Positions 25,747 to 35,867 are shown, counted from the stretch's first letter. The stretch: 64,000 nt of DNA from Ignavibacteriaceae bacterium (GCA_008933765.1 WBUK01000001.1:248001-312000), one strand, 5' to 3'. Notes: a model not told the origin generated them from the letters alone. A program made the numbers and translations.

Positions 25747-26463
25747 TTACACTTCCTGCATGTTATGGAAAACTGCCACCACATCTTCATCTTCTTCAAG
25801 CAGATCGACCAACTCGTTCATCTCAGTTACCTGTTCGCCGCTGACTTCGCGATAAACCGTGGGGATGTACTGAAGCTCACCGCTTACCACTTCGATCCCT
25901 TTATCTTCAAGCGCCTTCTGCATCGAACCGTATTCTTCAAATGCTGCGTAAATATATATAAATTCATCATCGTGATCCATCTCTTCAAGCCCGGAGTCAA
26001 TAAGCTCAAGCTCAAATTCATCAAAATCTTCAACCGACGATTTGTGAACCTTAAAAAATGCTTTGTGCTCAAAGTTAAACAGCACGCTCCCCGAGTTACC
26101 AAGGGTTCCGTTTCCTTTTTTGAAGTGGTGCCTCACATTGGCAACAGTTCTGGTTGAGTTATCCGTTGCGCACAGCACTATAATTGAAGTGCCGCCGGGG
26201 CCTATTCCCTCGTACATAATTTCCTGATAACCCGTGGTATCTTTCGACGAAGCTCTTTTAATAGCTGCTTCAACACGATCTTTCGGCATGTTTACCGCTT
26301 TTGCGTTTTGTATTGCTAAACGCAACTTCGAGTTGCCTTTTGGGTCGGGACCGCCCGCCTTAACGGCGATTTCGATCTCTTTCCGCACGCGGTTGAAAGC
26401 AACTGACATCTTGGCAAATCGCGCAAACATTGTGTGTTTACGCTTCTCAAATATTCTGCCCAT
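25747..26463 (-). CDS. YebC/PmpR-family regulatory protein
   Basis: A 238-residue three-domain protein of the YebC/TACO1 family. Diagnostic segments are the KRKHTMFARFAKMSVAFNRV start, NMPKDRVEAAIKRA, YEGIGPGGTSIIVLCATDN, NRTVANVRHHFKKGNGTLG-like core (residues about 105-125) and SGSVLFNFEHKA. The family has been described as transcription regulators and, more recently, as factors easing ribosome stalling at proline runs; the sequence does not choose. Full length, single gene, with its own terminator. Confidence 0.9.
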   Translation of the reverse strand: MGRIFEKRKHTMFARFAKMSVAFNRVRKEIEIAVKAGGPDPKGNSKLRLAIQNAKAVNMPKDRVEAAIKRASSKDTTGYQEIMYEGIGPGGTSIIVLCATDNSTRTVANVRHHFKKGNGTLGNSGSVLFNFEHKAFFKVHKSSVEDFDEFELELIDSGLEEMDHDDEFIYIYAAFEEYGSMQKALEDKGIEVVSGELQYIPTVYREVSGEQVTEMNELVDLLEEDEDVVAVFHNMQEV

Positions 26464-26907
26464 ATTTCCGTTTTTTTTGTTATTAACTTTACAAATTTAA
26501 ATACCTTGACGCATTTATCAAATTTCCGACCAATATTCCGCAGCCGGTTTTTATTTGCACTGTTTTACCGGCGGTTTATTTCAGGTTGAGTTACCGTTAA
26601 TTAATGTCTTGCCTGCACTGTGTTACCTGCGGTTTATTTCAGACTGATTTACCGTTATTATAATATGACTTTTTATTGTCTTAACTCCGTTTTTTATCCC
26701 TTTTTCTCCGGCTTAATGGTTCTCGTTCCCCTGTTCTCTTCCCTGTTTAATAACGGGTTGCTGATTATTTATTCTTTTCTGCCAAAATAAAGCATCTGAA
26801 CCATCCGCTACTATTTGTATTTCAATAAATTTTTCGTATATTTCAATTGTGCTTCTTATGGTTCGGGATTTATAAACTTTTTTATATAAAAACTCAACGG
26901 AGCCTCT
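26464..26907. other. Intergenic region with a 58-bp tandem duplication
   Basis: The 444-bp gap between yebC and the vWA gene holds two copies of a 58-bp segment, 26556-26613 and 26614-26671, each beginning TGCACTGT and including GCGGTTTATTTCAG; they are about 75% identical. It lies upstream of both flanking genes, so no gene 3' end is involved. A minus-strand frame at 26713-26916 looks non-coding. Promoters for both genes must be here. Confidence 0.7.
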
Positions 26908-28959
26908 GTGAAACATTTAATTTTATTGTTTCTGTTCCTCTTTGCAACTGCCTACCCGGGTGGGATAATGGTCACAAACCCCCAAAAAGGCACGACGATG
27001 CATATCGCATCCATCAATACTGAAACCACCATTGAAAATCAGGTTTCAATTACCAAAGTTACTACTCTGTATTTAAATAATACCGACTCAACAGTAACTC
27101 CAACCTTGATTTATAATCTTCCCGGAGAAGCCAGCGCCGTAAAGTTACGGTGGAAACTCAATGATATATGGTACGAAGCCGGCTTTTCTGCAAACCCTCA
27201 GGATACAACTATGGGAGGTGGCGGAAGTATCAACTATTATGTTGCCCAGTTTCTCAGACAACCGGTTGTTATCTATCCGTTTACTGATAGTATTATATCA
27301 GAAAAATCAATTACTGTGGAATTTACCTATGTTGAGTTTCTTCCGTATGATTTAGGAGTTGTTGGGATAAAAATACCGCACAATTTGCTCTATTCTAACT
27401 TTTCGAACCCAAATATTACTTCTGATTTCACAATTAAATTAATATCCCACAGAACCGTTAACAGTTTCACTTCTTCTTCTCACCCAAACGCTGTTGTTAC
27501 GGTTAGTGGCGATACTTCAGTTTTAACAGCTGAGAATATTGTCGGCGTTCCGATAGACTTTATCGGGAGTTACGAATTGGCTTCCGATTCCACGGGGTTT
27601 TCCAGTTATTCAACTTTCTTAGAAGATTCGGCAAGCGTTGCAGATACTATTGACGGCGGTTATTTTTTAACCGTGATTGAACCCTACAAAGACACTTCAA
27701 ATGTGCTTCCTAAAAAAATTGTCCTTGTGATTGACAGATCAGGAAGTATGGACGGAAGCCGGATGAATATGGCTAAAACTGCAGCCCGTTTTATTGTTGA
27801 AAGACTGAATACTAATGACCTCTTTAACTTAGTTTCTTTTTCAACTGATGTCCGTTCATTCAAAGCTGAACTCGTGCCCGCTACCGCACAAAGTATTTCG
27901 GCAGCGCTGGTTTGGATAAACAACTTAAATGCGTCCGGCGGTACGGACGCTTCACTTGCATTTGCAACTGCAATACCAAATTTTTACGGTTCGACTGATT
28001 CAACAGCAAACATGATTATGTTCATAACAGACGGTGAAGCGAATACGGGTATTTGGCAAACAGGGCCCCTGCTTAATTACATAAACACTATGGCTTCACA
28101 AATTAATGCCAATTTCTCAATTTTTACTTTTGGAATTGGGGCAAATTCCGGCGTTCAGCTGCTGCAGTTAATTGCTAATCAATATTCCGGGCGTTTTCAG
28201 CTGATTCAGGACGCTGATATAGTAAATGTTCTGACTAAATTTTATCTGAAAATTCAAAACCCCGTGTTGCTTTCACCTGTCATTTCATTTTCAAACCCGG
28301 GCATTACTTCAACACATCCGACACTTCTGCCTAATTTTTACATCGGAGAGCAGTTCATTTTATCAGGGCGCTACATGGAAAGAATAACCGAGCCGGTTAC
28401 GATCCAGCTTTCCGGGAAGAGATTTGGTCAGAATGTTACTTATCAGTATCAGTTCACCCCGAATGACTCAGCAGATGACAGCAGAAGGTTCCTGACCAAA
28501 GTCTGGGCAAAACAATATATTACCGACCTGTTCGCAATATATTACACTCTTAATCCAAACTCAGCTCAGGCGTTGGAAATTAAACAGTCCATTATTGCCT
28601 TAAGTCTTCGATATGGGATTATCACTGCATTTACTTCGTTCGGTTTTCCTACAGATATGGAAAATGAAGAAGAAAAGGATAAAAACTCACTGCCGGATCA
28701 GTTTGTGCTCTATCCGAGTTACCCTAACCCGTTTAACCCGAGCACTACGATTAAATATTCAGTTCCAACTCGCGCGATGGTAAAAATAACCGTTTACGAC
28801 ATGCTCGGCAGAATCATTGAAGTGTTGACTGATGAAGAGAAAGAACCCGGTACCTATTCTATTCAATGGAACGCCTCGAAGTTTTCTTCCGGGATGTATA
28901 TCCTAACCGTAGAATATGCGGGAAAAATTTACACGCAAAAACTATTGTTAATTAAATAA
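26908..28959 (+). CDS. Secreted VIT/vWA-domain protein with type IX secretion sorting domain
   Basis: A 683-residue exported protein. Signal peptide (1-16); VIT domain about 20-180; von Willebrand A domain about 265-450 with a complete MIDAS motif (VIDRSGSMDGSRM, then the conserved Thr in GGTDASLA and Asp in FITDGEANTG); a beta-rich region; and a C-terminal sorting domain of about 80 residues with YPNPFNPSTTIKYSVP, MLGRIIEVL and GMYILTVEYAGK. That domain directs type IX secretion and surface attachment. It begins with GTG at 26908, seven bases after ACGGAG; no ATG fits. The protein is likely a metal-dependent adhesion or surface protein. It is monocistronic, with a strong terminator after it. 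Confidence 0.9.
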   Translation: MKHLILLFLFLFATAYPGGIMVTNPQKGTTMHIASINTETTIENQVSITKVTTLYLNNTDSTVTPTLIYNLPGEASAVKLRWKLNDIWYEAGFSANPQDTTMGGGGSINYYVAQFLRQPVVIYPFTDSIISEKSITVEFTYVEFLPYDLGVVGIKIPHNLLYSNFSNPNITSDFTIKLISHRTVNSFTSSSHPNAVVTVSGDTSVLTAENIVGVPIDFIGSYELASDSTGFSSYSTFLEDSASVADTIDGGYFLTVIEPYKDTSNVLPKKIVLVIDRSGSMDGSRMNMAKTAARFIVERLNTNDLFNLVSFSTDVRSFKAELVPATAQSISAALVWINNLNASGGTDASLAFATAIPNFYGSTDSTANMIMFITDGEANTGIWQTGPLLNYINTMASQINANFSIFTFGIGANSGVQLLQLIANQYSGRFQLIQDADIVNVLTKFYLKIQNPVLLSPVISFSNPGITSTHPTLLPNFYIGEQFILSGRYMERITEPVTIQLSGKRFGQNVTYQYQFTPNDSADDSRRFLTKVWAKQYITDLFAIYYTLNPNSAQALEIKQSIIALSLRYGIITAFTSFGFPTDMENEEEKDKNSLPDQFVLYPSYPNPFNPSTTIKYSVPTRAMVKITVYDMLGRIIEVLTDEEKEPGTYSIQWNASKFSSGMYILTVEYAGKIYTQKLLLIK

Positions 28960-29005
28960 ACACTCTAAAAACTTTAAAATAATCGCAAACTGAAAACATT
29001 TTTTT

Positions 29006-29060
29006 AAGCATTCGTTCCTCTTCTAAATCTTATTTGGAAGAGGAATGAATGCTTTTTTTT
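29006..29060 (+). terminator. Long-stem terminator after the T9SS protein gene
   Basis: An 18-bp near-perfect stem (AAGCATTCGTTCCTCTTC / GAAGAGGAATGAATGCTT) with one mismatch, followed by eight T. Confidence 0.93.
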
Positions 29061-29221
29061 ATTGTAAATGGTAATTTATCACAACTAATACTTTAGATTG
29101 TAAAATAATTGCAAAAAAGCCCATTTAGATTATTATTTAATAACAAGATTTATTAAGTTTCATAACCACTTTGAAATTATTTTCTAAGTGCGGGATATAT
29201 TTTAAAACAAGAGATGAAATA

Positions 29222-31060
29222 ATGGCTGATATACAACTTGTGAAGGTTGAAGATGTTACCGTTCGTTTTGCCGGAGACTCCGGCGACGGTATGCAATTAA
29301 CCGGCTTGCAGTTTTCTACTTCTTCCGCTATAGCCGGTAATGATTTAAATACACTTCCTGATTACCCTGCTGAAATCAGGGCACCCGCCGGATCTTTGCA
29401 CGGGGTTTCAGGTTTTCAGATACGATTTTCAAGCGGCGAAAGCCCTACGCATGGTGATAACCCTGATGTTTTGGTGGCTATGAACCCGGCAGCTCTGAAG
29501 GTTAACCTTAAAGACCTTAAAAGAGATGCCACTATTTTGGTGAATGAATCTTCTTTTGACAATAAAAACCTCTCTCTCGCTAAGTACGAAACAAATCCCT
29601 TGGATGACGGTTCACTAAAAGGGTATAATGTTTTGCGCGTTCCGATGACCAAAGCCGTTATGAACGCTTTGGAAGGGGTGAACATTTCTTTGAAAGATAA
29701 AGAAAGATGTAAAAACTTCTTCGCTCTCGGGATTATGTTCTGGATGTACAGCCGCCCAATTGAACCAACAATCGACTGGATCGAGAACAAGTTCAGAAAC
29801 AAACCGGAATTGATGACAGCGAATAAGAAAGCGCTGATGGCTGGCTACCACTATAGTGAAATGACTGAACTTTTCACCACCCGTTTTTACTTAGAACCAT
29901 ATAAACTGCCTGCCGGTAACTATAAAAATGTAACCGGTAACGAAGCGGTTGCACTTGGTATGGTGGCAGCTTCATGGAAAAGCAATCTGCCGTTGTTCCT
30001 TGGCTCGTACCCTATTACACCGGCTTCCGAAATTCTGCACGAACTTAGTTCGTTCAAACATTTCGGGGTGAAAACTTTCCAGGCTGAAGATGAAATTGCT
30101 TCTATCGCTGCCTGCATTGGTGCTGCGTTTGCAGGTAACTTAGCGCTTACCACCACTTCAGGACCCGGGCTTGCACTTAAAATGGAAGCCGTTGGGTTGG
30201 GCGTTATGACAGAGCTTCCGATCGTTATTGTGGATGTGCAGAGGGGCGGTCCTTCTACCGGCTTGCCGACTAAGACCGAACAGGGCGACCTTCTCCAGGC
30301 GCTCTACGGCAGGAATGGTGAGGCACCGGTATGCGTGCTTGCGGCTGCAACACCGGTTGACTGCTTCTACATGGCTTACGAAGCCTCAAGAATTGCCGTG
30401 AAGTATATGACTCCCGTTATTCTCCTCACGAACGGATACTTAGCACAAGGTTCTGAGCCGTTCAGAATCCCTTCGGAAGATGAACTGCCGGACTTTAAAG
30501 TTGAGTTCAGAACAGAAGAGGAAGGGTTCTTCCCATACCTTCGCGATGAAAACCTCGCAAGACCCTGGGCAATTCCGGGCACACCGGGGTTAGAGCACAG
30601 AATCGGCGGATTGGAAAAAGCGAACATTACCGGTAATGTGAACTACTCACCTGAAAATCACGAATTTATGGTGAAACTTAGAGATCAAAAAATTAAAAAC
30701 ATCGCTAAAGAAGCGCCAAAACTTGAAGTTCGTGGTGAACAAAAAGGTGATCTCCTCGTTCTCGGTTGGGGTTCAACCTACGGAGCCATCACAGAAGCCG
30801 TCAACAGAATAATGGCTCGCGGGCTGAAAATTTCACAGGTGCACTTGAGATATATTAACCCGATTCATCCGGATCTTGGTGACATACTCAAGAAATTCAA
30901 ACGCGTCCTTATTCCCGAAATAAACCTCGGGCAGATGGCTACCGTTATAAGAAGCAAATATCTGATTGATGTAGTCCAGTTTAACAGAATTCAAGGGCTG
31001 CCGATTAAAGCTTCTGAAATTGAAGAAAAAATTCTAAACATGCTCGGAGTGAAAAAATGA
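29222..31060 (+). CDS. korA: 2-oxoacid:ferredoxin oxidoreductase, alpha subunit with fused gamma domain
   Basis: Alpha subunit of the CoA-dependent 2-oxoglutarate (or other 2-oxoacid):ferredoxin oxidoreductase. The first about 190 residues are the gamma-type domain (VRFAGDSGDGMQLTG), followed by the pyrophosphate-side domains with GSYPITPASEILHEL, TTSGPGLALKMEAVGLGVM and DVQRGGPSTGLPTKTEQGDL, then the transketolase C-terminal-like domain. The ATG at 29222 (MADIQLVKVED) is preferred to one 51 bases upstream because it starts close to the conserved fold. It overlaps the beta-subunit gene by 4 bases (ATGA). The two-subunit form works in oxidative or reductive TCA cycles; direction cannot be told. 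Confidence 0.9.
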   Translation: MADIQLVKVEDVTVRFAGDSGDGMQLTGLQFSTSSAIAGNDLNTLPDYPAEIRAPAGSLHGVSGFQIRFSSGESPTHGDNPDVLVAMNPAALKVNLKDLKRDATILVNESSFDNKNLSLAKYETNPLDDGSLKGYNVLRVPMTKAVMNALEGVNISLKDKERCKNFFALGIMFWMYSRPIEPTIDWIENKFRNKPELMTANKKALMAGYHYSEMTELFTTRFYLEPYKLPAGNYKNVTGNEAVALGMVAASWKSNLPLFLGSYPITPASEILHELSSFKHFGVKTFQAEDEIASIAACIGAAFAGNLALTTTSGPGLALKMEAVGLGVMTELPIVIVDVQRGGPSTGLPTKTEQGDLLQALYGRNGEAPVCVLAAATPVDCFYMAYEASRIAVKYMTPVILLTNGYLAQGSEPFRIPSEDELPDFKVEFRTEEEGFFPYLRDENLARPWAIPGTPGLEHRIGGLEKANITGNVNYSPENHEFMVKLRDQKIKNIAKEAPKLEVRGEQKGDLLVLGWGSTYGAITEAVNRIMARGLKISQVHLRYINPIHPDLGDILKKFKRVLIPEINLGQMATVIRSKYLIDVVQFNRIQGLPIKASEIEEKILNMLGVKK

Positions 31061-32091
31061 CTGATGTAAATAAGATATCGACGACACAACTTACTGCTAA
31101 AGATTTCGCGTCTGACCAGGAGGTGAAATGGTGTCCGGGCTGTGGAAATTATTCGATTCTCGCTCAAATTCAAAGAGTTTCCCCCTCGCTCGGCGTTAAA
31201 AAAGAGGACTTTGTGTGGGTTTCCGGTATCGGTTGCTCTTCAAGGTTCCCGTATTACATGGATACCTATGGCATTCACGGGATTCACGGCAGAGCGCCCG
31301 CCATAGCAAGTGGCGTGAAAATTGCCCGGCCCGAACTTTCTGTCTGGATGGCTACCGGCGATGGCGACCTTCTTTCAATCGGTGGTAACCACTTCATTCA
31401 TATCTGCCGGAGAAATGTCGGCGTTAAAATGATCCTGTTCAACAACAAGATTTACGGTCTTACCAAAGGGCAGTATTCACCCACTTCCGAACAAGGGAAG
31501 AAAACAAAATCGACCCCTTATGGAAGTGTTGATTACCCCTTTAACCCTGCGATGATTTCGATTGGTGCCGGTGTTACATTCTATGCAAGAACCATCGACA
31601 GAGAACCAAAACATATGCAGGAAATGATCGCTAAAGCTTCTGAACATCACGGAACTGCCCTGATTGAAGTCTATCAGAACTGTAATATCTTTAACGATGG
31701 TGCCTTTGCTTCACTTACGGACAAAGAAACCAAGGCGGATAATGTTCTGATTCTGGAAGACGGTAAACCGATGGTCTTCGGAAAAGACCGCGATAAAGGT
31801 ATCAAATTGGACGGTACAACCCCCATGGTTATTGACCTGAACGATGGTGTTCACTCGATTAATGATGTGTGGGTGCACAAAGAGTACGATCCTTACGGAC
31901 ATAACGCCTTCATTTTAGCCGAATTTACTGATAATGAAGACCTGCCGGTTCCTATTGGCATCTTCAGAAGATTCGAGAAACCTACTTATGAAGAATTGTT
32001 GGTCGGGCAGATTGAAAGAATTCAGGAGAAAAAGAAAGTTACCTCGTTCGAAAAACTTATCGGCGAAGGAAATGTTTGGACTGTGGAATAA
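31057..32091 (+). CDS. korB: 2-oxoacid:ferredoxin oxidoreductase, beta subunit
   Basis: The 344-residue thiamine-diphosphate-binding partner. Cluster and cofactor motifs: WCPGCGNYSILAQ (Cys pair), GIGCSSRFPYYMDTYGIHGI, and the ThDP/Mg site ATGDGDLLSIGGNHFIH with the downstream FNNKIYGLTKGQYSPTS. A lone Cys in EVYQNCNIFNDGAF is the fourth Fe-S ligand position used by the family. It is coupled to the alpha gene by a 4-base overlap. The combination of YMDTYGIHGIHGRAPA is more typical of 2-oxoglutarate than pyruvate enzymes, but substrate specificity is inference. Confidence 0.92.
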   Translation: MTDVNKISTTQLTAKDFASDQEVKWCPGCGNYSILAQIQRVSPSLGVKKEDFVWVSGIGCSSRFPYYMDTYGIHGIHGRAPAIASGVKIARPELSVWMATGDGDLLSIGGNHFIHICRRNVGVKMILFNNKIYGLTKGQYSPTSEQGKKTKSTPYGSVDYPFNPAMISIGAGVTFYARTIDREPKHMQEMIAKASEHHGTALIEVYQNCNIFNDGAFASLTDKETKADNVLILEDGKPMVFGKDRDKGIKLDGTTPMVIDLNDGVHSINDVWVHKEYDPYGHNAFILAEFTDNEDLPVPIGIFRRFEKPTYEELLVGQIERIQEKKKVTSFEKLIGEGNVWTVE

Positions 32092-32131
32092 GTTCTGATT
32101 AAGACCTATCCTACTCTCTAAATTTGCACAC

Positions 32132-32168
32132 AGAAAGCCGGCACTTTATTGTCGGCTTTCTTGTTTTT
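32132..32168 (+). terminator. Terminator after korAB
   Basis: AGAAAGCCGGC pairs with GTCGGCTTTCT (one G-T pair) over a short loop, followed by TGTTTTTAT. Confidence 0.85.
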
Positions 32169-32561
32169 ATCGCCGGATATTGCGGTTTTAAACCTTGTAA
32201 TTGTTGATCTTAAAGTATTTTGCATAACCCAAATTTTATGCGCAATTGCACGGTATTAACCTTGTGGTTGTGGGTACTCAACTTTTTGTTTAACCCCTGT
32301 TTTTTCCGTGTATTTGCCCATTTTAAAACTTATACTTGCAGTTCATATTGGTTGTCTTTGCGCCTTTTCAGTTATATTAAAAATCTATTCCGTAAACAAT
32401 TGGTATATTTAAAATTCGGATTTTTTAATTCCTATTAGTTTTGGAGAATTTTTGAGTTTAACCGAAATTTGGGGATTTTTACTTTTCTAAAATTAAAAGA
32501 TTTTCTAACTCTCGTTAAAAACGAAATTTGAAATTTATTTTTTTATCTTTATCGCCGATCA
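32169..32561. other. Gene-free stretch with a degenerate 67-bp repeat
   Basis: No convincing gene. AACCTTGT-initiated segments at 32191 and 32258 are related over about 40 bases at a 67-bp offset. A short hydrophobic reading frame at 32220-32438 lacks a ribosome-binding site and coding character. The last 100 bases must contain the promoter of the nrnA operon. Confidence 0.5.
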
Positions 32562-33569
32562 ATGACAAAATACAACGAATTACTGAAAATTATTAAGGAA
32601 AATAATTCATTTCTGATTACCTCGCATGTTAACCCGGATGCCGATGCCATCGGCTCGGAAATTGCGGTGTGGCTTCTGCTTAAAAGGCTCGGGAAAATGG
32701 TTAAAATTGTTAACTTTTCTACCACACCCGATTTTTTGGAATTTCTGGACGCCGAAAATGTTATTGAAAAATACTCATCCGAAGCACACGACGATTATTT
32801 CCTTAACTGCAATGTGGTAATTTCTTTAGATTTTAACAATCCGGACAGAACCGTGAAGATGGCTCCTTTGTTTGAGAAAAGGGACGGACACATTGTCTGT
32901 ATCGATCACCATTTAGAGCCGGTGAAAAAGGCGTTTACACTGTTAATATCTCGTCCCAGATTCGCTGCTACCGCACACATTATCTACGATTTTATCATTA
33001 AAACCAAGGTTACTGCCATAGATAAAGAAATAGCATTGCCAATTTATGCCGGGATAACCACAGACACAGGCAGTTTTAAGTACGAAAGAACTACACCGGC
33101 ACTTCACAGAATTGCCGCAAAACTGTTGGAAACAGGAATTAAACCAATAGAAGTGAACGATTATATCTTCGGGCAAGATTCCCTTTCGAAATTTGCCCTG
33201 TTGGGTAGAGCGCTTAATTCGTTGAAAGTTTACGGCGACAACGGGCGGCTTGCTGTTATGACACTTGATCAGAATGATTTTGCCGCCACTTCTGCTTTGG
33301 AATCAGATACCGAAGGCTTTATTAACCTCTGTATGGCAATTAAAGGGGTGAAACTTGGCGCTATTTTCATCGATTTGAGGGAAGGTTTTAAGGTTTCGCT
33401 AAGGTCGAAAAAAGGTTATGATATCAGGAAAATTGCTGCCCACTTCGACGGAGGAGGGCACAAACACGCCGCCGGAATAAGAATAAGAACCGTACAATTG
33501 GATGCAATGCAAAACGAAATTATAAACTACATTCTGGAAAACGCAAAAGAAGAGGAAGAAAATGATTAA
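32562..33569 (+). CDS. nrnA: DHH-family phosphoesterase, NrnA type (nanoRNase/pAp phosphatase)
   Basis: A 335-residue cytoplasmic enzyme with an N-terminal DHH domain (SHVNPDADAIGSEI, a second Asp in VISLDFNNPDR and the DHH motif CIDHHLEPV) and a C-terminal DHHA1 domain (FDGGGHKHAAGIRI). Members hydrolyse short RNA oligomers of 2-5 nucleotides and 3'-phosphoadenosine 5'-phosphate with Mn2+. It is the first of three overlapping genes: it overlaps pepA by 8 bases. Confidence 0.92.
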   Translation: MTKYNELLKIIKENNSFLITSHVNPDADAIGSEIAVWLLLKRLGKMVKIVNFSTTPDFLEFLDAENVIEKYSSEAHDDYFLNCNVVISLDFNNPDRTVKMAPLFEKRDGHIVCIDHHLEPVKKAFTLLISRPRFAATAHIIYDFIIKTKVTAIDKEIALPIYAGITTDTGSFKYERTTPALHRIAAKLLETGIKPIEVNDYIFGQDSLSKFALLGRALNSLKVYGDNGRLAVMTLDQNDFAATSALESDTEGFINLCMAIKGVKLGAIFIDLREGFKVSLRSKKGYDIRKIAAHFDGGGHKHAAGIRIRTVQLDAMQNEIINYILENAKEEEEND

Positions 33570-35034
33570 CCCGATTATTCAATCTGTTGCAATCCCCAAT
33601 TTTGACCCGGAAACTGTAACCCTGGCTTTTTTTGAAGATAACGACGACCTGAAAGAAAACTTTGGGAAATTTGTTGCAGAAAACAAAATTTCACTCACCC
33701 ACATCACCCGGCAGGGTTTTCTTGATAAAGATGATAAACTTAAATGCAACAACGGCAATGACGAGTTTGTACTGTTCAAGTCAAAACCTGAAGATATTTC
33801 AACGGATTTTTTCAGAAATTCTCTGGCAGGGTTCTTTTCTTCTCTGTCTGCAGAGGTGAAAAAAGTAAATATAATCCTCCCTAACCACAAATATTATGAA
33901 CAGCTTTTCCCCGATGCAAACGACTTTTATCAGTCGCTGATTGAGGGTGTTCATCTTGGGTGCTATAAATTTGACAGATACCTTTCAAAAAAAGAGGAAC
34001 GAACCGTTTCGGTGAATCTTGTTTCTTCTTCACAGGAGAAAGTTGCAGAAATTGCGGAAACCACGCTTAAGGTGATTAATGGTGTTTTTTTAGCGCGTGA
34101 ATTGGCGAACGAGCCGGCAAATGTTATTAACCCCGTTTCCTTTGCTGATAGAATTGTTGCAGAATTTTCACAGTTGCCCAACACTTCTGTGGAAATTTTC
34201 GACGAAGAAAAGCTAAAGGAAATAAAAATGGGGGGCATTCTTTCAGTCGGCAAAGGAAGTGCAACTCCCCCACGGTTAGCGATAATTAAATACAATCCAT
34301 TAGGCGCTCTTAAAAATGTGGCTTTGGTGGGCAAAGGAGTAACCTTTGATTCCGGCGGCATTTCCATCAAACCTGCTCAAAATATGGGCTGGATGAAAGC
34401 AGACATGGCCGGAGCGGCGGCTGTTACGGGCGCAATGCTGAATATTATTTCTTTGGAGTTACCCGTTGCTGTTACTGCTGTTTTGCCCCTTGCGGAAAAT
34501 ATGCTCAGTGGGAACTCATACCGACCAGGTGACATCGTTACAACTTACTCACAAAAAACAGTGGAAGTGGATAATACCGACGCCGAAGGGCGGATTATTC
34601 TTGCAGACGCCCTCTGGTATGCCTCGGCTCTTAACCCCGATATTTTAATAGACCTTGCAACCCTAACGGGCGCCGCTGCGGTGGCTCTGGGTGACCTTGC
34701 TGCAGCTCTTTTCACCAAAAACGATGAACTTGCCACAAATCTTATTTCATGCGGTGAAAAAACCCGCGAACGACTCTGGAGGCTCCCCCTTTGGGATGAG
34801 TATAACGAGCTGATAAATAGTAATGTGGCGGATGTTAAAAACACCGGAGGAAGATATGGCGGCGCTGTAACAGCAGCTAAATTTTTAGAAAAATTTGTGC
34901 AGGGCGATACCGCCTGGGCACACTTGGATATTGCAGGGCCGGCTATAACAAATAAAACAACCAACTACACCAAAACCTGGATGACAGGCTTCGGTGTCAG
35001 ACTTTTAACCGATTTCATCAGAGGTATTAAATGA
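33562..35034 (+). CDS. pepA: Leucyl aminopeptidase (M17)
   Basis: A 490-residue dinuclear-zinc aminopeptidase that removes N-terminal residues from peptides. Key motifs: LVGKGVTFDSGGISIKPAQN (Lys and Asp metal ligands), MKADMAGAAAV and the M17 signature NTDAEGRIILADAL with Asp/Glu ligands and the catalytic Arg. The N-terminal macro-like domain (1-160) is divergent, as usual. GAGGAAG precedes its ATG, which lies inside nrnA; its stop overlaps the next gene's ATG by 4 bases. Confidence 0.94.
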   Translation: MINPIIQSVAIPNFDPETVTLAFFEDNDDLKENFGKFVAENKISLTHITRQGFLDKDDKLKCNNGNDEFVLFKSKPEDISTDFFRNSLAGFFSSLSAEVKKVNIILPNHKYYEQLFPDANDFYQSLIEGVHLGCYKFDRYLSKKEERTVSVNLVSSSQEKVAEIAETTLKVINGVFLARELANEPANVINPVSFADRIVAEFSQLPNTSVEIFDEEKLKEIKMGGILSVGKGSATPPRLAIIKYNPLGALKNVALVGKGVTFDSGGISIKPAQNMGWMKADMAGAAAVTGAMLNIISLELPVAVTAVLPLAENMLSGNSYRPGDIVTTYSQKTVEVDNTDAEGRIILADALWYASALNPDILIDLATLTGAAAVALGDLAAALFTKNDELATNLISCGEKTRERLWRLPLWDEYNELINSNVADVKNTGGRYGGAVTAAKFLEKFVQGDTAWAHLDIAGPAITNKTTNYTKTWMTGFGVRLLTDFIRGIK

Positions 35035-35867
35035 ACGAAGATGCTAAAGTCTTTTCGGCTAACTTAGAATATGACGATTTCTTAGAGCTTGAGAAAGCTA
35101 TCTACACAATGGAAAAACCGTCGTTTTTCATTAAAGTGTCAAATTTACTCGGAAGCCCGATTGAAAAACTGTTGGATAAATTGCCCGAAAGCAATCGGGA
35201 TAAGATTATCGATATTACAAACGATGCCCTTTTGAAAGCAACAAACCTTGCCGCTAAATCTTTGGAATATGTTGAATCAAATTCTGAATATGATTCGAAA
35301 AAATTGCACAAACTGATAACAAGCCTGCTTGGTGGCGGAGCAGGTTTGTTTGGCTTTACTGCTTTAGCGATTGAGCTGCCGATTACTACAACTGTGATGT
35401 TGCGCTCGATTGCTGAAATTGCTAAAATGAACGGTGAAGACCTTACAGACCTCGAAACAAGATTAAACTGCGTGCAGGTTTTCGCTTTTGGGTCAAGAAG
35501 CAAGGAAGACGACGCCGTTACTTCCTCTTATTATGCCTTGCGGATCGTTCTCACAAAAGAACTTGCATCATTAGTTTCGAAGATTGAAGGGCTTATTTCA
35601 AAAGAACTTACATCCAAAACACTAAGCAAATTTCTGGCTAAAATTACCGAACGATTCTCGCAAAATGTCTTAGTGAAATTTATGGGGCAGGCTACCCCGA
35701 TTATCGGCGCTGCCGGTGGTGCAACGATAAACTACCTGTTCACCGATTTTTATCAGGAAGTGGCTACTGCGCATTTCACTATCCGAAGGCTTGAAAGAAA
35801 ATACTCACAAAGCCTCATCCAAGAGGAATACGACAGAATTGCCGGGCGGATCAAATCCCGCAAATGA
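35031..35867 (+). CDS. EcsC-family protein
   Basis: A 278-residue protein of the EcsC type, named after the third gene of the Bacillus ecs locus, whose biochemical role is not established. The central Gly-rich stretch SLLGGGAGLFGFTALAIELP and TVMLRSIAEIAKMNGEDL, and the later QATPIIGAAGGATINYLFTD, are the family hallmarks and suggest membrane association. It ends the nrnA-pepA operon, overlapping pepA by 4 bases. Confidence 0.82.
   Translation: MNEDAKVFSANLEYDDFLELEKAIYTMEKPSFFIKVSNLLGSPIEKLLDKLPESNRDKIIDITNDALLKATNLAAKSLEYVESNSEYDSKKLHKLITSLLGGGAGLFGFTALAIELPITTTVMLRSIAEIAKMNGEDLTDLETRLNCVQVFAFGSRSKEDDAVTSSYYALRIVLTKELASLVSKIEGLISKELTSKTLSKFLAKITERFSQNVLVKFMGQATPIIGAAGGATINYLFTDFYQEVATAHFTIRRLERKYSQSLIQEEYDRIAGRIKSRK

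Noticed and set aside
26713..26916. Minus-strand 67-codon reading frame in the yebC-vWA gap
   Set aside because: No recognisable domain; its 5' end overlaps the start of the convincing plus-strand gene.
32220..32438. Small hydrophobic protein gene
   Set aside because: No ribosome-binding site, Phe/Leu-rich only because the DNA is T-rich, and it spans a degenerate repeat.
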